A program made the translations under genes and the position numbers. Shown in pieces: positions 33,395 to 42,538 of a DNA stretch of 48,496 bases; position 1 is the first letter of the stretch, and the number at the start of each line of letters is the position of its first letter. The notes under the pieces were generated by a model. That model saw only the letters and a program-made list of their open reading frames with translations. It ran no database searches and was not told the origin of the DNA. This DNA is from CAZKFG01 sp964551985 (GTDB lineage Bacteria; Bacillota; Negativicutes; Acidaminococcales; JAISLQ01): assembly GCA_964551985.1 (NCBI GenBank), contig CAZKFG010000007.1, forward strand, positions 1 to 48,496, written 5' to 3'.

Positions 33395-34726
33395 TTATAT
33401 TACTTGTGCTAATAAATCATAAGTAAATCCTTGAATAATTTTTGCTTGTACAAAAGTACCAACTTTTACATCATCTGCATTTTCTAAATAAACTATACCA
33501 TCTATTTCTGGAGCCTCACGATATGTTCGACCACTAACAACTTTTTGATTATCTTCAGTAAAGTCAATATTTTCTATAAGCACTGACATTTGCTTATCTT
33601 CAAGCGCTATATTAATATTTTCAGATATTTTAGCTTGGATTGCCATCAGTTCGTGATAGTGCTCTTGCTTGATTTCATCTTCAATTTGCACCATAGTAGC
33701 CGCCAAAGTATCTTCTTCTTGAGAGTAGGCAAATACCCCTACCCTATCAAATTGCTCTTTTAAGATAAATTCTTTAAGTTCTTGGTAGTCTTCGCCAGTT
33801 TCGCCAGGAAAACCGACAATAAAAGTTGTTCTTATGCAAATATTTGGCACTTTTTGACGCATTTTTTGTAATAATTCTTTTATTTGTTTTTTAGTACTAC
33901 GTCTATTCATAGCTGAAAGTACATTGTCGCTAATATGTTGCAGTGGAATATCAATATATTTGCAGACTTTGTCATTTGCAGAGATAACATCTAGCAGTTC
34001 GTCTGTTACATACTCTGGGTAGGCATACATTATTCTCAGCCATTTTATGCCATCTATTTTGGATAATTCTGTAAGCAAATCTGGCAAAATAAGCTTTCCA
34101 GTCAAATCTTCTCCATATCTTGTTACATCTTGTGCAACTAAAACAAGTTCTTTAACACCAGATAAAGCAAGTTGCTTAGCTTCACTTACAATAACATCAA
34201 ACGCTCTACTGATATAAGGACCTTTTATTCTTGGAATTATACAATAAGAACAAGCATTATCACAACCTTCTGCTATTTTCAAATAAGCAGTACTGTTAGA
34301 AGTAGTTAGCTTTCTTGGCAATGACTTATAATCAACAAGCAGTTTTTCTGGTTTGTGAATAAATCTGTCGCCATTCATAGCTTGTTTAATTATCTTTATT
34401 ATATCAACCCAACCGTTAGTACCAACAATAACATCTACTTCTGGAAGTTGCTCAAACAGTTCCCTAGCGTATCTTTCACCTAAGCATCCTGCCAAAATCA
34501 ACTTTTTACAGTTAAAATCTTTATATTCAGCCATTTGCAATACTGTTTCAATAGACTCTTCTTTTGCCGATTCGATAAAACCACAAGTATTTACAATTAT
34601 AACATCAGCATCTTCTGGTTGAGGAGTTATTTCAAAACCATTTTCTCCAATAATTCCGAGCATATTCTCTGAATCAACGAGATTTTTTGGACACCCTAGA
34701 CTTACTAGTCCTATTTTTATGTTCAT
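33395..34726 (-). CDS. rimO: ribosomal protein S12 methylthiotransferase RimO
   Basis: This 443-residue radical SAM protein has the three N-terminal Cys of the second [4Fe-4S] cluster (SLGCPKN, NTCGFI, LAGCLGER), the radical SAM motif CDNACSYCIIP, and a C-terminal TRAM domain. It puts a methylthio group on an Asp of ribosomal protein S12. LGCPKN near the start and NTCGFIESAKEES are RimO-like rather than MiaB-like. The ATG lies 53 bases inside the ygiQ 3' end; GGAG is 12 bases upstream, a long spacing that suits translational coupling. It also makes 5'-deoxyadenosine or SAM by-products. Confidence 0.95.
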   Translation of the reverse strand: MNIKIGLVSLGCPKNLVDSENMLGIIGENGFEITPQPEDADVIIVNTCGFIESAKEESIETVLQMAEYKDFNCKKLILAGCLGERYARELFEQLPEVDVIVGTNGWVDIIKIIKQAMNGDRFIHKPEKLLVDYKSLPRKLTTSNSTAYLKIAEGCDNACSYCIIPRIKGPYISRAFDVIVSEAKQLALSGVKELVLVAQDVTRYGEDLTGKLILPDLLTELSKIDGIKWLRIMYAYPEYVTDELLDVISANDKVCKYIDIPLQHISDNVLSAMNRRSTKKQIKELLQKMRQKVPNICIRTTFIVGFPGETGEDYQELKEFILKEQFDRVGVFAYSQEEDTLAATMVQIEDEIKQEHYHELMAIQAKISENINIALEDKQMSVLIENIDFTEDNQKVVSGRTYREAPEIDGIVYLENADDVKVGTFVQAKIIQGFTYDLLAQVI

Positions 34727-36536
34727 TAAATATTTTTGCTCCTTTTTTAGGTTTTATTAAGCATTTTCTATCAAAACCAACTAAATCCATGCGATTTGCT
34801 TTTTGTAATGCAGCAAAGACCAAATCATAATTTTTAGGATTTTTATATTGTAATAATGCTCTTTGCATAGCTTTTTCATAAGCTTGCTTTGCAACAAACA
34901 CTTTTTTTTCTGTAAAAGGATCTATTCCTGAATAGTACATTGCTGTAGCACAACTGCCAGGTGTCGGTATAAAATCTTGCACTTGCTCTGGATAATGACC
35001 AGTATCTCTTATAAATTCTGCCAGTTCAATAGCATCTTGCAGTGTTGAACCAGGATGACTTGAGATGTAATAAGGAACAAGATATTGTTTTTTATCTATT
35101 TTTTCATTTGCTTTTTGATATTTTTTAGCAAATTCAAGATATTTATCAATTGCAGGTTTACGCATAAGTTGCAAAACTTTTTTGCTGACATGTTCTGGTG
35201 CAACTTTTAGTTGACCACTTACGTGATATTGACAAAGTTCTGTCAAAAAATCATTGTTTTTATCTGCAAACATATAATCATAGCGAATACCCGAACGAAT
35301 AAAAACTTTTTTGACCCCTTTTATATCGCGTAATTTTCTAAGTAGTAGCAAATAGTCTTTATGATCAACGTCAAGATGTGGACATGGGTTAGGAAACAAG
35401 CAATGCCTATGTTTACATGTTCCAACTTGCAATTGTTTTTTACAAGCAATATGATGAAAGTTAGCTGTTGGACCACCAACATCGTGAATATAGCCTTTAA
35501 ATTCTTTCATATTGGTAATTGAAATTGCTTCTTTAACAAGTGAATCATCACTTCTAGCCTGAATTATTCTTCCTTGATGAGAATGAATAGCACAAAAACT
35601 ACAGCTACCAAAACAACCTCTTTGAGCAATAAGGCTAAACTGCACCTCTTCTATTGCCGGAATTTGACCAAAAGACTCATAAATAGGGTGATATGTTCTT
35701 TGATAATCAAGTTCATATATATCATCAATTTCTTGTTGTGTTAGCGGATAAGCTGGTTTATTTTGCACAAAATAAATATTTTCTGATTTTTGAACAAGTA
35801 CTTTACCTCTTATAGGGTCTTGTTCTTGCTCTATTAATTTAAAAGCCTTAGCAAAGCTTGTTTTATCTTTCAAAAGTTCTTCATAAGAAGGCAAAAGAAT
35901 ATAATCTTTGATATCTTCTAAATCTTTTTGCAAATAAGCTGTACCTGCTATATGCTTTATATCAGATACATTCATACCTCCAGATAGACAACCTGCAATT
36001 TCTACTACCTGTTTTTCACCCATACCATATATTAAAAGATCTGCTTTACTATCTTTTAATATCGGTTGACGTAGTTTATCCGACCAGTAATCGTAATGTA
36101 CAAAGCGTCTGAGGCTCGCTTCAATGCCACCGATAATTATGGGTATTTTTTTCCATATCTCACGTATCTTATTAGAATAAACAATTGTCGCCCGGTCAGG
36201 GCGTTTGTCAATTTGCCCACCAGGCGAATATGCATCTTTATCACGCTTTTTTTTAGCTGCGGTATATTTATTTAGCATAGAGTCAAGATTGCCTGCACAA
36301 ATAAGTACACCTAGTCTTGGTTTGCCTAGTATTTTAAAACTTTTATCATTTTTCCAATCAGGTTGGCTAATAATGCCAACTTTATAACCATTAGATTGCA
36401 AAACTCTTGCTATAACAGCAGTAGAAAAAGAAGGATGGTCAACATACGCATCACCACTTATAAACAGAAAGTCTAGTTGTTCCCATCCTCTTTTTTGCAT
36501 ATCTTGTTTACTTATTACTAAAAAACTGTCTAGCAT
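34674..36536 (-). CDS. YgiQ-family radical SAM protein
   Basis: This 620-residue protein of the UPF0313/YgiQ family has an N-terminal GDAYVDHPSFSTAVIARVL (cobalamin-binding-like), IIGGIEASLRRFVHYDYW, the radical SAM motif RGCFGSCSFCAIHSHQGR, and a basic C-terminal tail. The reaction is unknown. The frame can be extended to a TTG at 36560, but AAAGGATTTTAT directly precedes ATG 36536, so the shorter start is used. The last 17 codons overlap the start of rimO in another frame. Confidence 0.92.
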   Translation of the reverse strand: MLDSFLVISKQDMQKRGWEQLDFLFISGDAYVDHPSFSTAVIARVLQSNGYKVGIISQPDWKNDKSFKILGKPRLGVLICAGNLDSMLNKYTAAKKKRDKDAYSPGGQIDKRPDRATIVYSNKIREIWKKIPIIIGGIEASLRRFVHYDYWSDKLRQPILKDSKADLLIYGMGEKQVVEIAGCLSGGMNVSDIKHIAGTAYLQKDLEDIKDYILLPSYEELLKDKTSFAKAFKLIEQEQDPIRGKVLVQKSENIYFVQNKPAYPLTQQEIDDIYELDYQRTYHPIYESFGQIPAIEEVQFSLIAQRGCFGSCSFCAIHSHQGRIIQARSDDSLVKEAISITNMKEFKGYIHDVGGPTANFHHIACKKQLQVGTCKHRHCLFPNPCPHLDVDHKDYLLLLRKLRDIKGVKKVFIRSGIRYDYMFADKNNDFLTELCQYHVSGQLKVAPEHVSKKVLQLMRKPAIDKYLEFAKKYQKANEKIDKKQYLVPYYISSHPGSTLQDAIELAEFIRDTGHYPEQVQDFIPTPGSCATAMYYSGIDPFTEKKVFVAKQAYEKAMQRALLQYKNPKNYDLVFAALQKANRMDLVGFDRKCLIKPKKGAKIFNEHKNRTSKSRVSKKSR

Positions 36537-36549
36537 ATAAAATCCTTTT

Positions 36550-37398
36550 TTATTTTGCAATTGTTATGGTAGTTTCCACAACAGGTCCACTATCTGCAAT
36601 AGTATCTATTATTTGGTCATTAACTTTCATTTTAGCACTAGAAACATTACCAAGTTTAATATATAGGTTTTCCTTTGCTTGCCACGTTTTGCTGCCTTTA
36701 TTTAATATACCAGAATATAATTCCTTACCATCAGCAACAATTCTTGTCCAGCAACTATTATTAAATTCGATTTCTGCAACTATATCTGTGATAGTATTTC
36801 CTTTATCAGGAACAATAGTTATACTACCTTTTTTGTCGTTTACTATTTTAAAATCAATTGTTTTCTTGTCAGAATTATTATTGTTATTTGTCTGTTTAAT
36901 AGGAGTATTTGCAGTAGAATTGCTAGCAGTAAAAGTATTATTAATAGTATTTTTTTCAGTTTTAGTATTAGCAAAATCAAATGCAATATAAGCACCTAAT
37001 GCAATAACTATAATAAAGCAACAAACAATTATTATTGGTAAAGTTTTGGTTTTTTTACCAGATTTTTCATTTTGAAAACTTGCTGATGTATCTTTTATGT
37101 TTGTTTTTGTATTAGATTCATTTTGCGGTTTTGATAATGTATCTGCTTTATCTTTTAATTCTTGTATTTCTGTCTCTAGTTTATAATTAGAAACAAAATC
37201 ATCGCCATTTAATCCTAATGCTATAGCGTAGTTACGGATAAATCCTTTTGTATAGACTTCGCCAGGCAACACTGAATAATGACCATTTTCAATGGCCTCT
37301 AAATAACGTGGTCTTATACTTGTTATTGCCTCAATATCTTGCAAACTAAGGTTTTGCCGCTTACGTTCTTCTCTTAACTGCTCTCCTACTTTTGACAA
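36550..37398 (-). CDS. rodZ: RodZ-like cell-shape protein
   Basis: This 282-residue protein has an N-terminal Xre-like helix-turn-helix (VGEQLREERKRQNLSLQDIE; IRPRYLEAIENGHYSVLPGE), one membrane helix (about 124-144), an Asn/Thr-rich linker and a C-terminal DUF4115 beta domain (CWTRIVADGKELYSGIL; WQAKENLYIKLGN). RodZ links MreB filaments to the wall-building complex. It starts at TTG behind GGAGGG. It stands between ftsK and ygiQ, 27 bases after ftsK. Confidence 0.92.
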   Translation of the reverse strand: MSKVGEQLREERKRQNLSLQDIEAITSIRPRYLEAIENGHYSVLPGEVYTKGFIRNYAIALGLNGDDFVSNYKLETEIQELKDKADTLSKPQNESNTKTNIKDTSASFQNEKSGKKTKTLPIIIVCCFIIVIALGAYIAFDFANTKTEKNTINNTFTASNSTANTPIKQTNNNNNSDKKTIDFKIVNDKKGSITIVPDKGNTITDIVAEIEFNNSCWTRIVADGKELYSGILNKGSKTWQAKENLYIKLGNVSSAKMKVNDQIIDTIADSGPVVETTITIAK

Positions 37399-37425
37399 AA
37401 TAACCCTCCTCTACATAACAAGTGG

Positions 37426-39687
37426 TTATAGTTGTAATTTTTCTAATGCTTGTTCATAAGTTAATAATATGTCACGCGGTTTACTCGTCCCAGTAGCTGG
37501 TCCAATAATTCCTTTTTCTTCAAAAACATCAATAAGTCTTCCTGCACGCGAATAGCCTATTTTTAAACGTCGTTGCAAGAATGATGCTGTGGCTTGTCCT
37601 GTTTGCATTATTATATCTAATGCTTGTTGTGTCAATTCATCGTGATCTGACGATTGACTTAAAGTATCAGTATTATTAGTTTTACCTTTTTCACTTGGCA
37701 AAGAACACTCTGTTACTTCATGAGTGTATTCTACTTTTATTTCTTGATGTTTTATAAAATTAGTAACATTTTTAATATCATCGTCATTAATAAAAGCACC
37801 TTGTAATCTAAATGGTTTATTTGTACCAACAGGCGAATAAAGCATGTCGCCTTTGCCTAAGAGTTTCTCTGCTCCACCAGAATCTAAAATAGTTCTAGAA
37901 TCAACTTGAGATGATACTGCAAAAGCAATCCTTGAAGGGATATTTGCTTTTATTATGCCAGTTATAACATCAACAGATGGTCTTTGAGTAGCTAAAATCA
38001 AATGTATTCCTGATGCTCTGGCTTTTTGTGCTAATCTACAAATAGCATCTTCTACATCAGACGGAGCAATCATCATCAAATCTGCAAGTTCATCAATGAT
38101 AATTACAATGTAAGGCAATTTTTCTTGAGCTTCACCATTATATTTTGTAATTTCACGAACATTACTCTCTGCAAATAACTTATATCTTCTCTCCATCTCT
38201 TGTACTGCCCAGAAAAGCGCTGCTGCGGCTTTTTTAGCATCTGTAACAACAGGTACTAGTAAATGTGGTATACCGTTATAAATGCTAAGCTCAACAACTT
38301 TAGGATCAATCATAATAAATTTTACATCTTCTGGTGCAGCTTTAAATAATATGCTATTTACTATGGTATTTATACAAACGCTTTTACCAGAGCCTGTAGA
38401 ACCGGCAACAAGCGTATGTGGCATTTGGCTTATATCGGCAATAACTGTTTTACCTGTTATTTCTTTGCCTAGAGCAACTGTAAGCTTAGATTTTGCATCT
38501 TGAAATTCTTTTGAACTTATAACATCATAAAAAGATACAGGCATTGTTTTCTTTTTTGGTACTTCTATACCCATAGCCGATTTACCTGGAATTGATGTTT
38601 CTATTCTTATATTGGATACTGCCAAACGCAAACTCAAGTCGTCAACTAAACTTGTAATTTTATTGACTTTTACACCAGGAGCTGGTTCTAGTTCAAATCT
38701 TGTAACAGAAGAACCATTGACAACATTTATGATTTTAGCGCTAACCTTAAAGTCTTCTAAAGTTTGCTCTAAAATTTTAGCTTGTTCATTAACTTCACTT
38801 AAATCATCATTATTATCAAAATGCTTAGGCTTTGTAAGTAAATTCAAAGGAGGATATACATAGCCATCAACAGTTATTTTGTAATCAGCTAAAGGATTTT
38901 TTTCTTCTTGAAATTCCAATATGGGAGCTTGTTTTTCTTCTAAAAAAATTGTTTGCAAAGAATTTTTTGTCTCTGAAATTGGAAACGAAACTTCTTCTAG
39001 TATTGGTAATTGTTTTTCTTCTATTTCAACTTCAGCTTTAGAAAAATCTTGTTTTGCTTCAATATATTCAGTCTTATCAAGTTGATTTTGTTCATCGATT
39101 TTGCCTAAAAATTTTTCATAATCAAAAAATTTATCTTCTTTTGAATGTTTACTTTTGTTAGATACAATATCCATAGCTTTTACTGTGGTTTTTACAGCTG
39201 TTTGCACTGTTTTTTTCATGGATATTTTAAAAGCAAATATTACAAGGCTTATTGTTAGTGCAACTAAAAATACCCAAGTACCATTTAATCCTAAAAATTT
39301 TCTTGAAAAGAAAACTATAATACCACTAAACAAACCACCGCCTGTAGTTAAACTCTCTGGCAGTATTTCACTATTTTCTGGCGAAATATAGTTATGATAC
39401 AACAGTAACAGACTGAAAAAAAAGCAAATTATACTAAAAAATTTAATAGAGAAAATTTTAGTAGTATCTTTAAATATGCACTTAATCCCAATAGCATATA
39501 ATAGCAAACAAAATAATATTGCACCTTTGCCAAAAGCATAAAGAAGTGGTTTTTCTATTAATGTTTTTAATATACCTATATTATAGCCGATTATAGATAA
39601 AAATATCAAACTAGCAATAGCAATAAATGATACGCCGATTATTTCATTATGCAATGTATTTTCGGCTTTTACTTGCCGATGCGACAA
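37426..39687 (-). CDS. ftsK: FtsK/SpoIIIE-family DNA translocase
   Basis: This 753-residue protein has four N-terminal membrane helices (within about 20-160), an acidic linker, and the motor with Walker A GSTGSGKSV and Walker B IVIIIDELADLMM. The C-terminal winged-helix gamma domain (about 690-750) recognises polar DNA motifs (TASFLQRRLKIGYSRAGRLI). It pumps chromosome DNA through the division septum. The longest frame begins at GTG 39696 inside the GAGGTG site; TTG 39687 with 7-base spacing is the better start. A large hairpin separates it from RNase J. Confidence 0.95.
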   Translation of the reverse strand: MSHRQVKAENTLHNEIIGVSFIAIASLIFLSIIGYNIGILKTLIEKPLLYAFGKGAILFCLLLYAIGIKCIFKDTTKIFSIKFFSIICFFFSLLLLYHNYISPENSEILPESLTTGGGLFSGIIVFFSRKFLGLNGTWVFLVALTISLVIFAFKISMKKTVQTAVKTTVKAMDIVSNKSKHSKEDKFFDYEKFLGKIDEQNQLDKTEYIEAKQDFSKAEVEIEEKQLPILEEVSFPISETKNSLQTIFLEEKQAPILEFQEEKNPLADYKITVDGYVYPPLNLLTKPKHFDNNDDLSEVNEQAKILEQTLEDFKVSAKIINVVNGSSVTRFELEPAPGVKVNKITSLVDDLSLRLAVSNIRIETSIPGKSAMGIEVPKKKTMPVSFYDVISSKEFQDAKSKLTVALGKEITGKTVIADISQMPHTLVAGSTGSGKSVCINTIVNSILFKAAPEDVKFIMIDPKVVELSIYNGIPHLLVPVVTDAKKAAAALFWAVQEMERRYKLFAESNVREITKYNGEAQEKLPYIVIIIDELADLMMIAPSDVEDAICRLAQKARASGIHLILATQRPSVDVITGIIKANIPSRIAFAVSSQVDSRTILDSGGAEKLLGKGDMLYSPVGTNKPFRLQGAFINDDDIKNVTNFIKHQEIKVEYTHEVTECSLPSEKGKTNNTDTLSQSSDHDELTQQALDIIMQTGQATASFLQRRLKIGYSRAGRLIDVFEEKGIIGPATGTSKPRDILLTYEQALEKLQL

Positions 39688-39717
39688 AAAAATCACCTCT
39701 AAAATATATTATATTCT

Positions 39718-39755
39718 ATAAACCTTAGTAAAAATCCTTTTTTACTAAGGTTTAT
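39718..39755 (-). terminator. strong hairpin between RNase J and ftsK, probable terminator
   Basis: ATAAACCTTAGTAAAAA (39718-39734) pairs with 39739-39755 over 17 bp with a four-base loop. On the minus strand it follows the RNase J stop by 13 bases and has an AT-rich but not pure T end. TATAAT lies just past it (minus strand), about 20 bases before ftsK, and may start that operon. Confidence 0.75.
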
Positions 39756-39768
39756 TTTAAAACATTTT

Positions 39769-41430
39769 TTATATTTCCATAATTACAGGTAAAATCATAG
39801 GACGACGACGTGTTTTTTCGTATAAAAAGCGTCCTAGAGAATCTCTGACAGCTGTTTTTATAGTTGACCATTCAGAAATACCATTTTCTTGACATTTTTC
39901 CAATGCCAATTGAACTTTATTTTTAGCTTCTTCCATTAATTGTTCCGATTCTCTTATATATACAAAACCTCGAGAAACAATGTCAGGACCTGCTGCAATT
40001 TGAGAATTTTGCTTATCTATTGTAACAACAACAATTAATATACCATCTTGAGATAATTGTCGTCTATCTCTTAAAACAATATTGCCAACATCACCAACTC
40101 CAAGTCCGTCAACAAGAATTTTACCAGCTGTTACTTTGCCGTTTATAGCTCCTTTTTCCGGACTTATTTCAATTATCGAGCCATTTTCTGCAACAAAAAT
40201 GTTTTCTTTTGGCATGCCAAGATCCATTGCTAATTTTTTGTGCTTTATAAGGTGTCTATATTGACCGTGTACTGGTATAAAAAATTTGGGCTTTACTAAA
40301 TTGTGCATAATCTTTAGTTCTTCTTGGCTACCGTGACCTGAAACGTGTATATCAAAAGAGCGGTCATAGATAACCTCCGCACCTAATTTAAACAACAAGT
40401 CAATTGTTCTGGCAACTAATTTTTCATTACCAGGTATTGGTGTTGCAGAAATTATTACAGTATCCGTTGGTTCTATACTGATTTTTTTATGGTCTGCCAT
40501 TGCCATTCTTGTCAAAGCAGACATCGGTTCTCCTTGACTACCTGTTGTAATAATTATTATCTGTGAGGCTGGGTATCTGTTTGTTTCTTCAATGTCAATT
40601 AAAACACCTTCTGGAATTTTAAGATAACCAAGTTCAGTTGCGATATTTACTACATTAACCATACTTCGTCCGATTATTGCTACTTTTCGTTTGTGTGCAA
40701 AAGCACTGTCTATGGCTTGCTGTATTCTATGTACATTAGAAGAAAAAGTGGCTATAATTATTCTGTTTTTCGCCATTCGAAATACTTCATCAAAAGTGCT
40801 TCCTACAATCTTCTCACTTTGTGTATAACCTGGTCTTTCGGCATTTGTACTATCAGCGAGCATTACTAAAACACCCTTTTTACCAAGTTCAGCAAAGCGG
40901 TTAAAATCTGTTATTTGTCCATCGACAGGTGTTTGATCTATTTTAAAATCACCTGTATGTACTACAATACCGACAGGTGTATGTACTGCCACAGCAACAG
41001 AGTCAGCAATACTATGGTTTACACGTAAAAATTCTACAGTAAAGCAACCCGCTCTTAATCTATGACCAGCTTCAACTGTTTTTAATTTTGATGATGATAC
41101 ACCATTTTCTTTTAAACGAGTTTGCAATATACCTAAAGTCAGTGGAGTACCGTAAACAGGCACATCTAAATCTTTTAAAATATATGGCAAAGCACCGATA
41201 TGGTCTTCGTGACCATGTGTTAAAACTATTGCTTTAACTTTTGATTTATTTTCCATAACATAAGTTAAATCTGGTATAACCAAATCTACACCTAGCATGT
41301 CATCTTCCGGGAACATTAAGCCAGCATCTATAATTAAAATATTGTCTTCAAACTTTATCAAAGTCATGTTCTTTCCGATTTCCCCTAGTCCTCCTAAGGG
41401 AATAATTTGTAATTTTTCTTGTTTAGACAA
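39769..41430 (-). CDS. rnj: ribonuclease J
   Basis: This 553-residue metallo-beta-lactamase/beta-CASP RNase has IPLGGLGEIGKNM, the zinc motif HGHEDHIG (about 72-79), GDFK, DSTNAERPG, the beta-CASP blocks and a C-terminal domain (ILIVVVTID; SRGFVYIRESE). It performs 5'-3' exonuclease and endonuclease mRNA decay. The frame extends to ATG 41451, but GGAGG lies inside that extension and is spaced eight bases before TTG 41430; from there the protein begins as typical RNase J (MSKQEKLQ). J1 versus J2 is not resolved. Confidence 0.95.
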   Translation of the reverse strand: MSKQEKLQIIPLGGLGEIGKNMTLIKFEDNILIIDAGLMFPEDDMLGVDLVIPDLTYVMENKSKVKAIVLTHGHEDHIGALPYILKDLDVPVYGTPLTLGILQTRLKENGVSSSKLKTVEAGHRLRAGCFTVEFLRVNHSIADSVAVAVHTPVGIVVHTGDFKIDQTPVDGQITDFNRFAELGKKGVLVMLADSTNAERPGYTQSEKIVGSTFDEVFRMAKNRIIIATFSSNVHRIQQAIDSAFAHKRKVAIIGRSMVNVVNIATELGYLKIPEGVLIDIEETNRYPASQIIIITTGSQGEPMSALTRMAMADHKKISIEPTDTVIISATPIPGNEKLVARTIDLLFKLGAEVIYDRSFDIHVSGHGSQEELKIMHNLVKPKFFIPVHGQYRHLIKHKKLAMDLGMPKENIFVAENGSIIEISPEKGAINGKVTAGKILVDGLGVGDVGNIVLRDRRQLSQDGILIVVVTIDKQNSQIAAGPDIVSRGFVYIRESEQLMEEAKNKVQLALEKCQENGISEWSTIKTAVRDSLGRFLYEKTRRRPMILPVIMEI

Positions 41431-41486
41431 AAAATATACCTCCATTTTCATTTATTTTTACTCATACAAAAAATTAACACAAAATA

Positions 41487-41507
41487 CCTGGCTTTTTGTA
41501 AGCCAGG
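41487..41507 (-). promoter_or_regulatory. leader hairpin in the RNase J transcript
   Basis: CCTGGCTT/AAGCCAGG (41487-41494 with 41500-41507) has a five-base loop. It lies in the roughly 135-base 5' leader between the RNase J promoter and its TTG start, followed on the minus strand by a T-rich stretch. It could be an attenuator or an autoregulatory mRNA-stability element. Confidence 0.6.
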
Positions 41508-41572
41508 ATAAATTTCACAGCTAAAAAATATAAATCATTCAGTTTTTCACGCCGCTCATAAATCTTATATAT

Positions 41573-41601
41573 ATTATATACCCTTTAAACTTATTTTGCA
41601 A
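41573..41601 (-). promoter_or_regulatory. RNase J promoter
   Basis: On the minus strand TTGCAA (41601-41596), a 17-base spacer and TATAAT (41578-41573) form a good sigma-A promoter directly after the dapA terminator. Confidence 0.8.
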
Positions 41602-41603
41602 GA

Positions 41604-41634
41604 AAATAAATACCCTACATTTTAATGTAGGGTA
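41604..41634 (-). terminator. terminator of the dap operon
   Basis: TACCCTACAT/ATGTAGGGTA (41611-41620 with 41625-41634) has a TTTA loop and is followed on the minus strand by a T-rich run. It begins 7 bases after the dapA stop. Confidence 0.88.
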
Positions 41635-41640
41635 TTGTTC

Positions 41641-42528
41641 TTACTTCACATTTTCATATGATTTAATTAATTTTTCTTTATCTTCTGAGTTAATCGAAGT
41701 AAGTGGCAATCTCAAAGGTCCACAATCAACTTTAGAAACTATTGAAGTGATAGCTTTTATTGGAATAGGGTTTGTCGTTATAAAAATAGTTTTGAAAAAA
41801 TCCAACAAACTAATGTGAATCTTTCTTGCTTTTACAACATCACCAGCTAAAAATGCTTGCATCATCTCTTGCATTTTTTTACCGACAACATGTCCTGCAA
41901 CACTTATTATGCCATTTCCACCTACTGCCATTATCGGCAAAGTTAAACTATCATCACCACTATAAATTGTAAAATCTTCTGGTAAAAGTCCTCTAGTCTC
42001 TGATATTTGATCAAGGTTACCTGATGACTCTTTCACAGCAACAACGTTTGGGCAATCTTTAGCAACTCTTAAAATAGTTTGCGGCAAAATATTTGATGCT
42101 GTTCTGCCAGGTACATTGTAAAGAATTATAGGTAGACTTGTCTGTTTAGCAATAGTAGTAAAGTGTTGATAAAAACCTTCTTGTGTGGGTTTGTTATAAT
42201 ATGGACCGACAAGCATAACTCCATCAACACCGGTTTGCTTAGCAGCTTTTGTTATTTCAATTGATTTTTGAGTATCGTTTGTACCTGTACCAGCTACAAC
42301 AAAAGCACGTTTATTAATTCTTTTAGCAACAACTTTAAAAAGCTCTAATTTTTCCTCATCAGCCAAAGTCGCAGCCTCACCTGTAGAACCTGCAACAACA
42401 AGACCATCAGAACCATTATTTATTAAGTATTCTGCCAAGTCTCCTGCTGCTAAATAATTTATGCTTCTATCAGCATTCATCGGCGTAACCATTGCTGTCA
42501 AAAGTCGACCAAAATATGGGTTTTTCAT
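41641..42528 (-). CDS. dapA: 4-hydroxy-tetrahydrodipicolinate synthase
   Basis: This 295-residue TIM-barrel aldolase condenses pyruvate and aspartate semialdehyde. Visible are GSTGEAATL, PYYNKPTQEG, LYNVPGRT with the catalytic Tyr, VAVKESSGN with the Schiff-base Lys, and YSGDDS. GTG 42537 lies within the GAGGTGA site, so ATG 42528 is the start. It is last in the lysine-riboswitch operon, 10 bases after the aspartate kinase gene. Confidence 0.96.
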   Translation of the reverse strand: MKNPYFGRLLTAMVTPMNADRSINYLAAGDLAEYLINNGSDGLVVAGSTGEAATLADEEKLELFKVVAKRINKRAFVVAGTGTNDTQKSIEITKAAKQTGVDGVMLVGPYYNKPTQEGFYQHFTTIAKQTSLPIILYNVPGRTASNILPQTILRVAKDCPNVVAVKESSGNLDQISETRGLLPEDFTIYSGDDSLTLPIMAVGGNGIISVAGHVVGKKMQEMMQAFLAGDVVKARKIHISLLDFFKTIFITTNPIPIKAITSIVSKVDCGPLRLPLTSINSEDKEKLIKSYENVK

Positions 42529-42538
42529 ATCAATCACC

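Noticed and set aside
34674..34726. Frameshift or assembly error at the ygiQ/rimO junction
   Set aside because: Both frames keep normal family ends: RimO begins correctly and YgiQ has a typical basic tail. Treated as a genuine overlap.
36537..36560. TTG-initiated N-terminal extension of the YgiQ-family protein
   Set aside because: AAAGGA lies inside it and is correctly spaced for ATG 36536; the extension also overlaps the rodZ stop.
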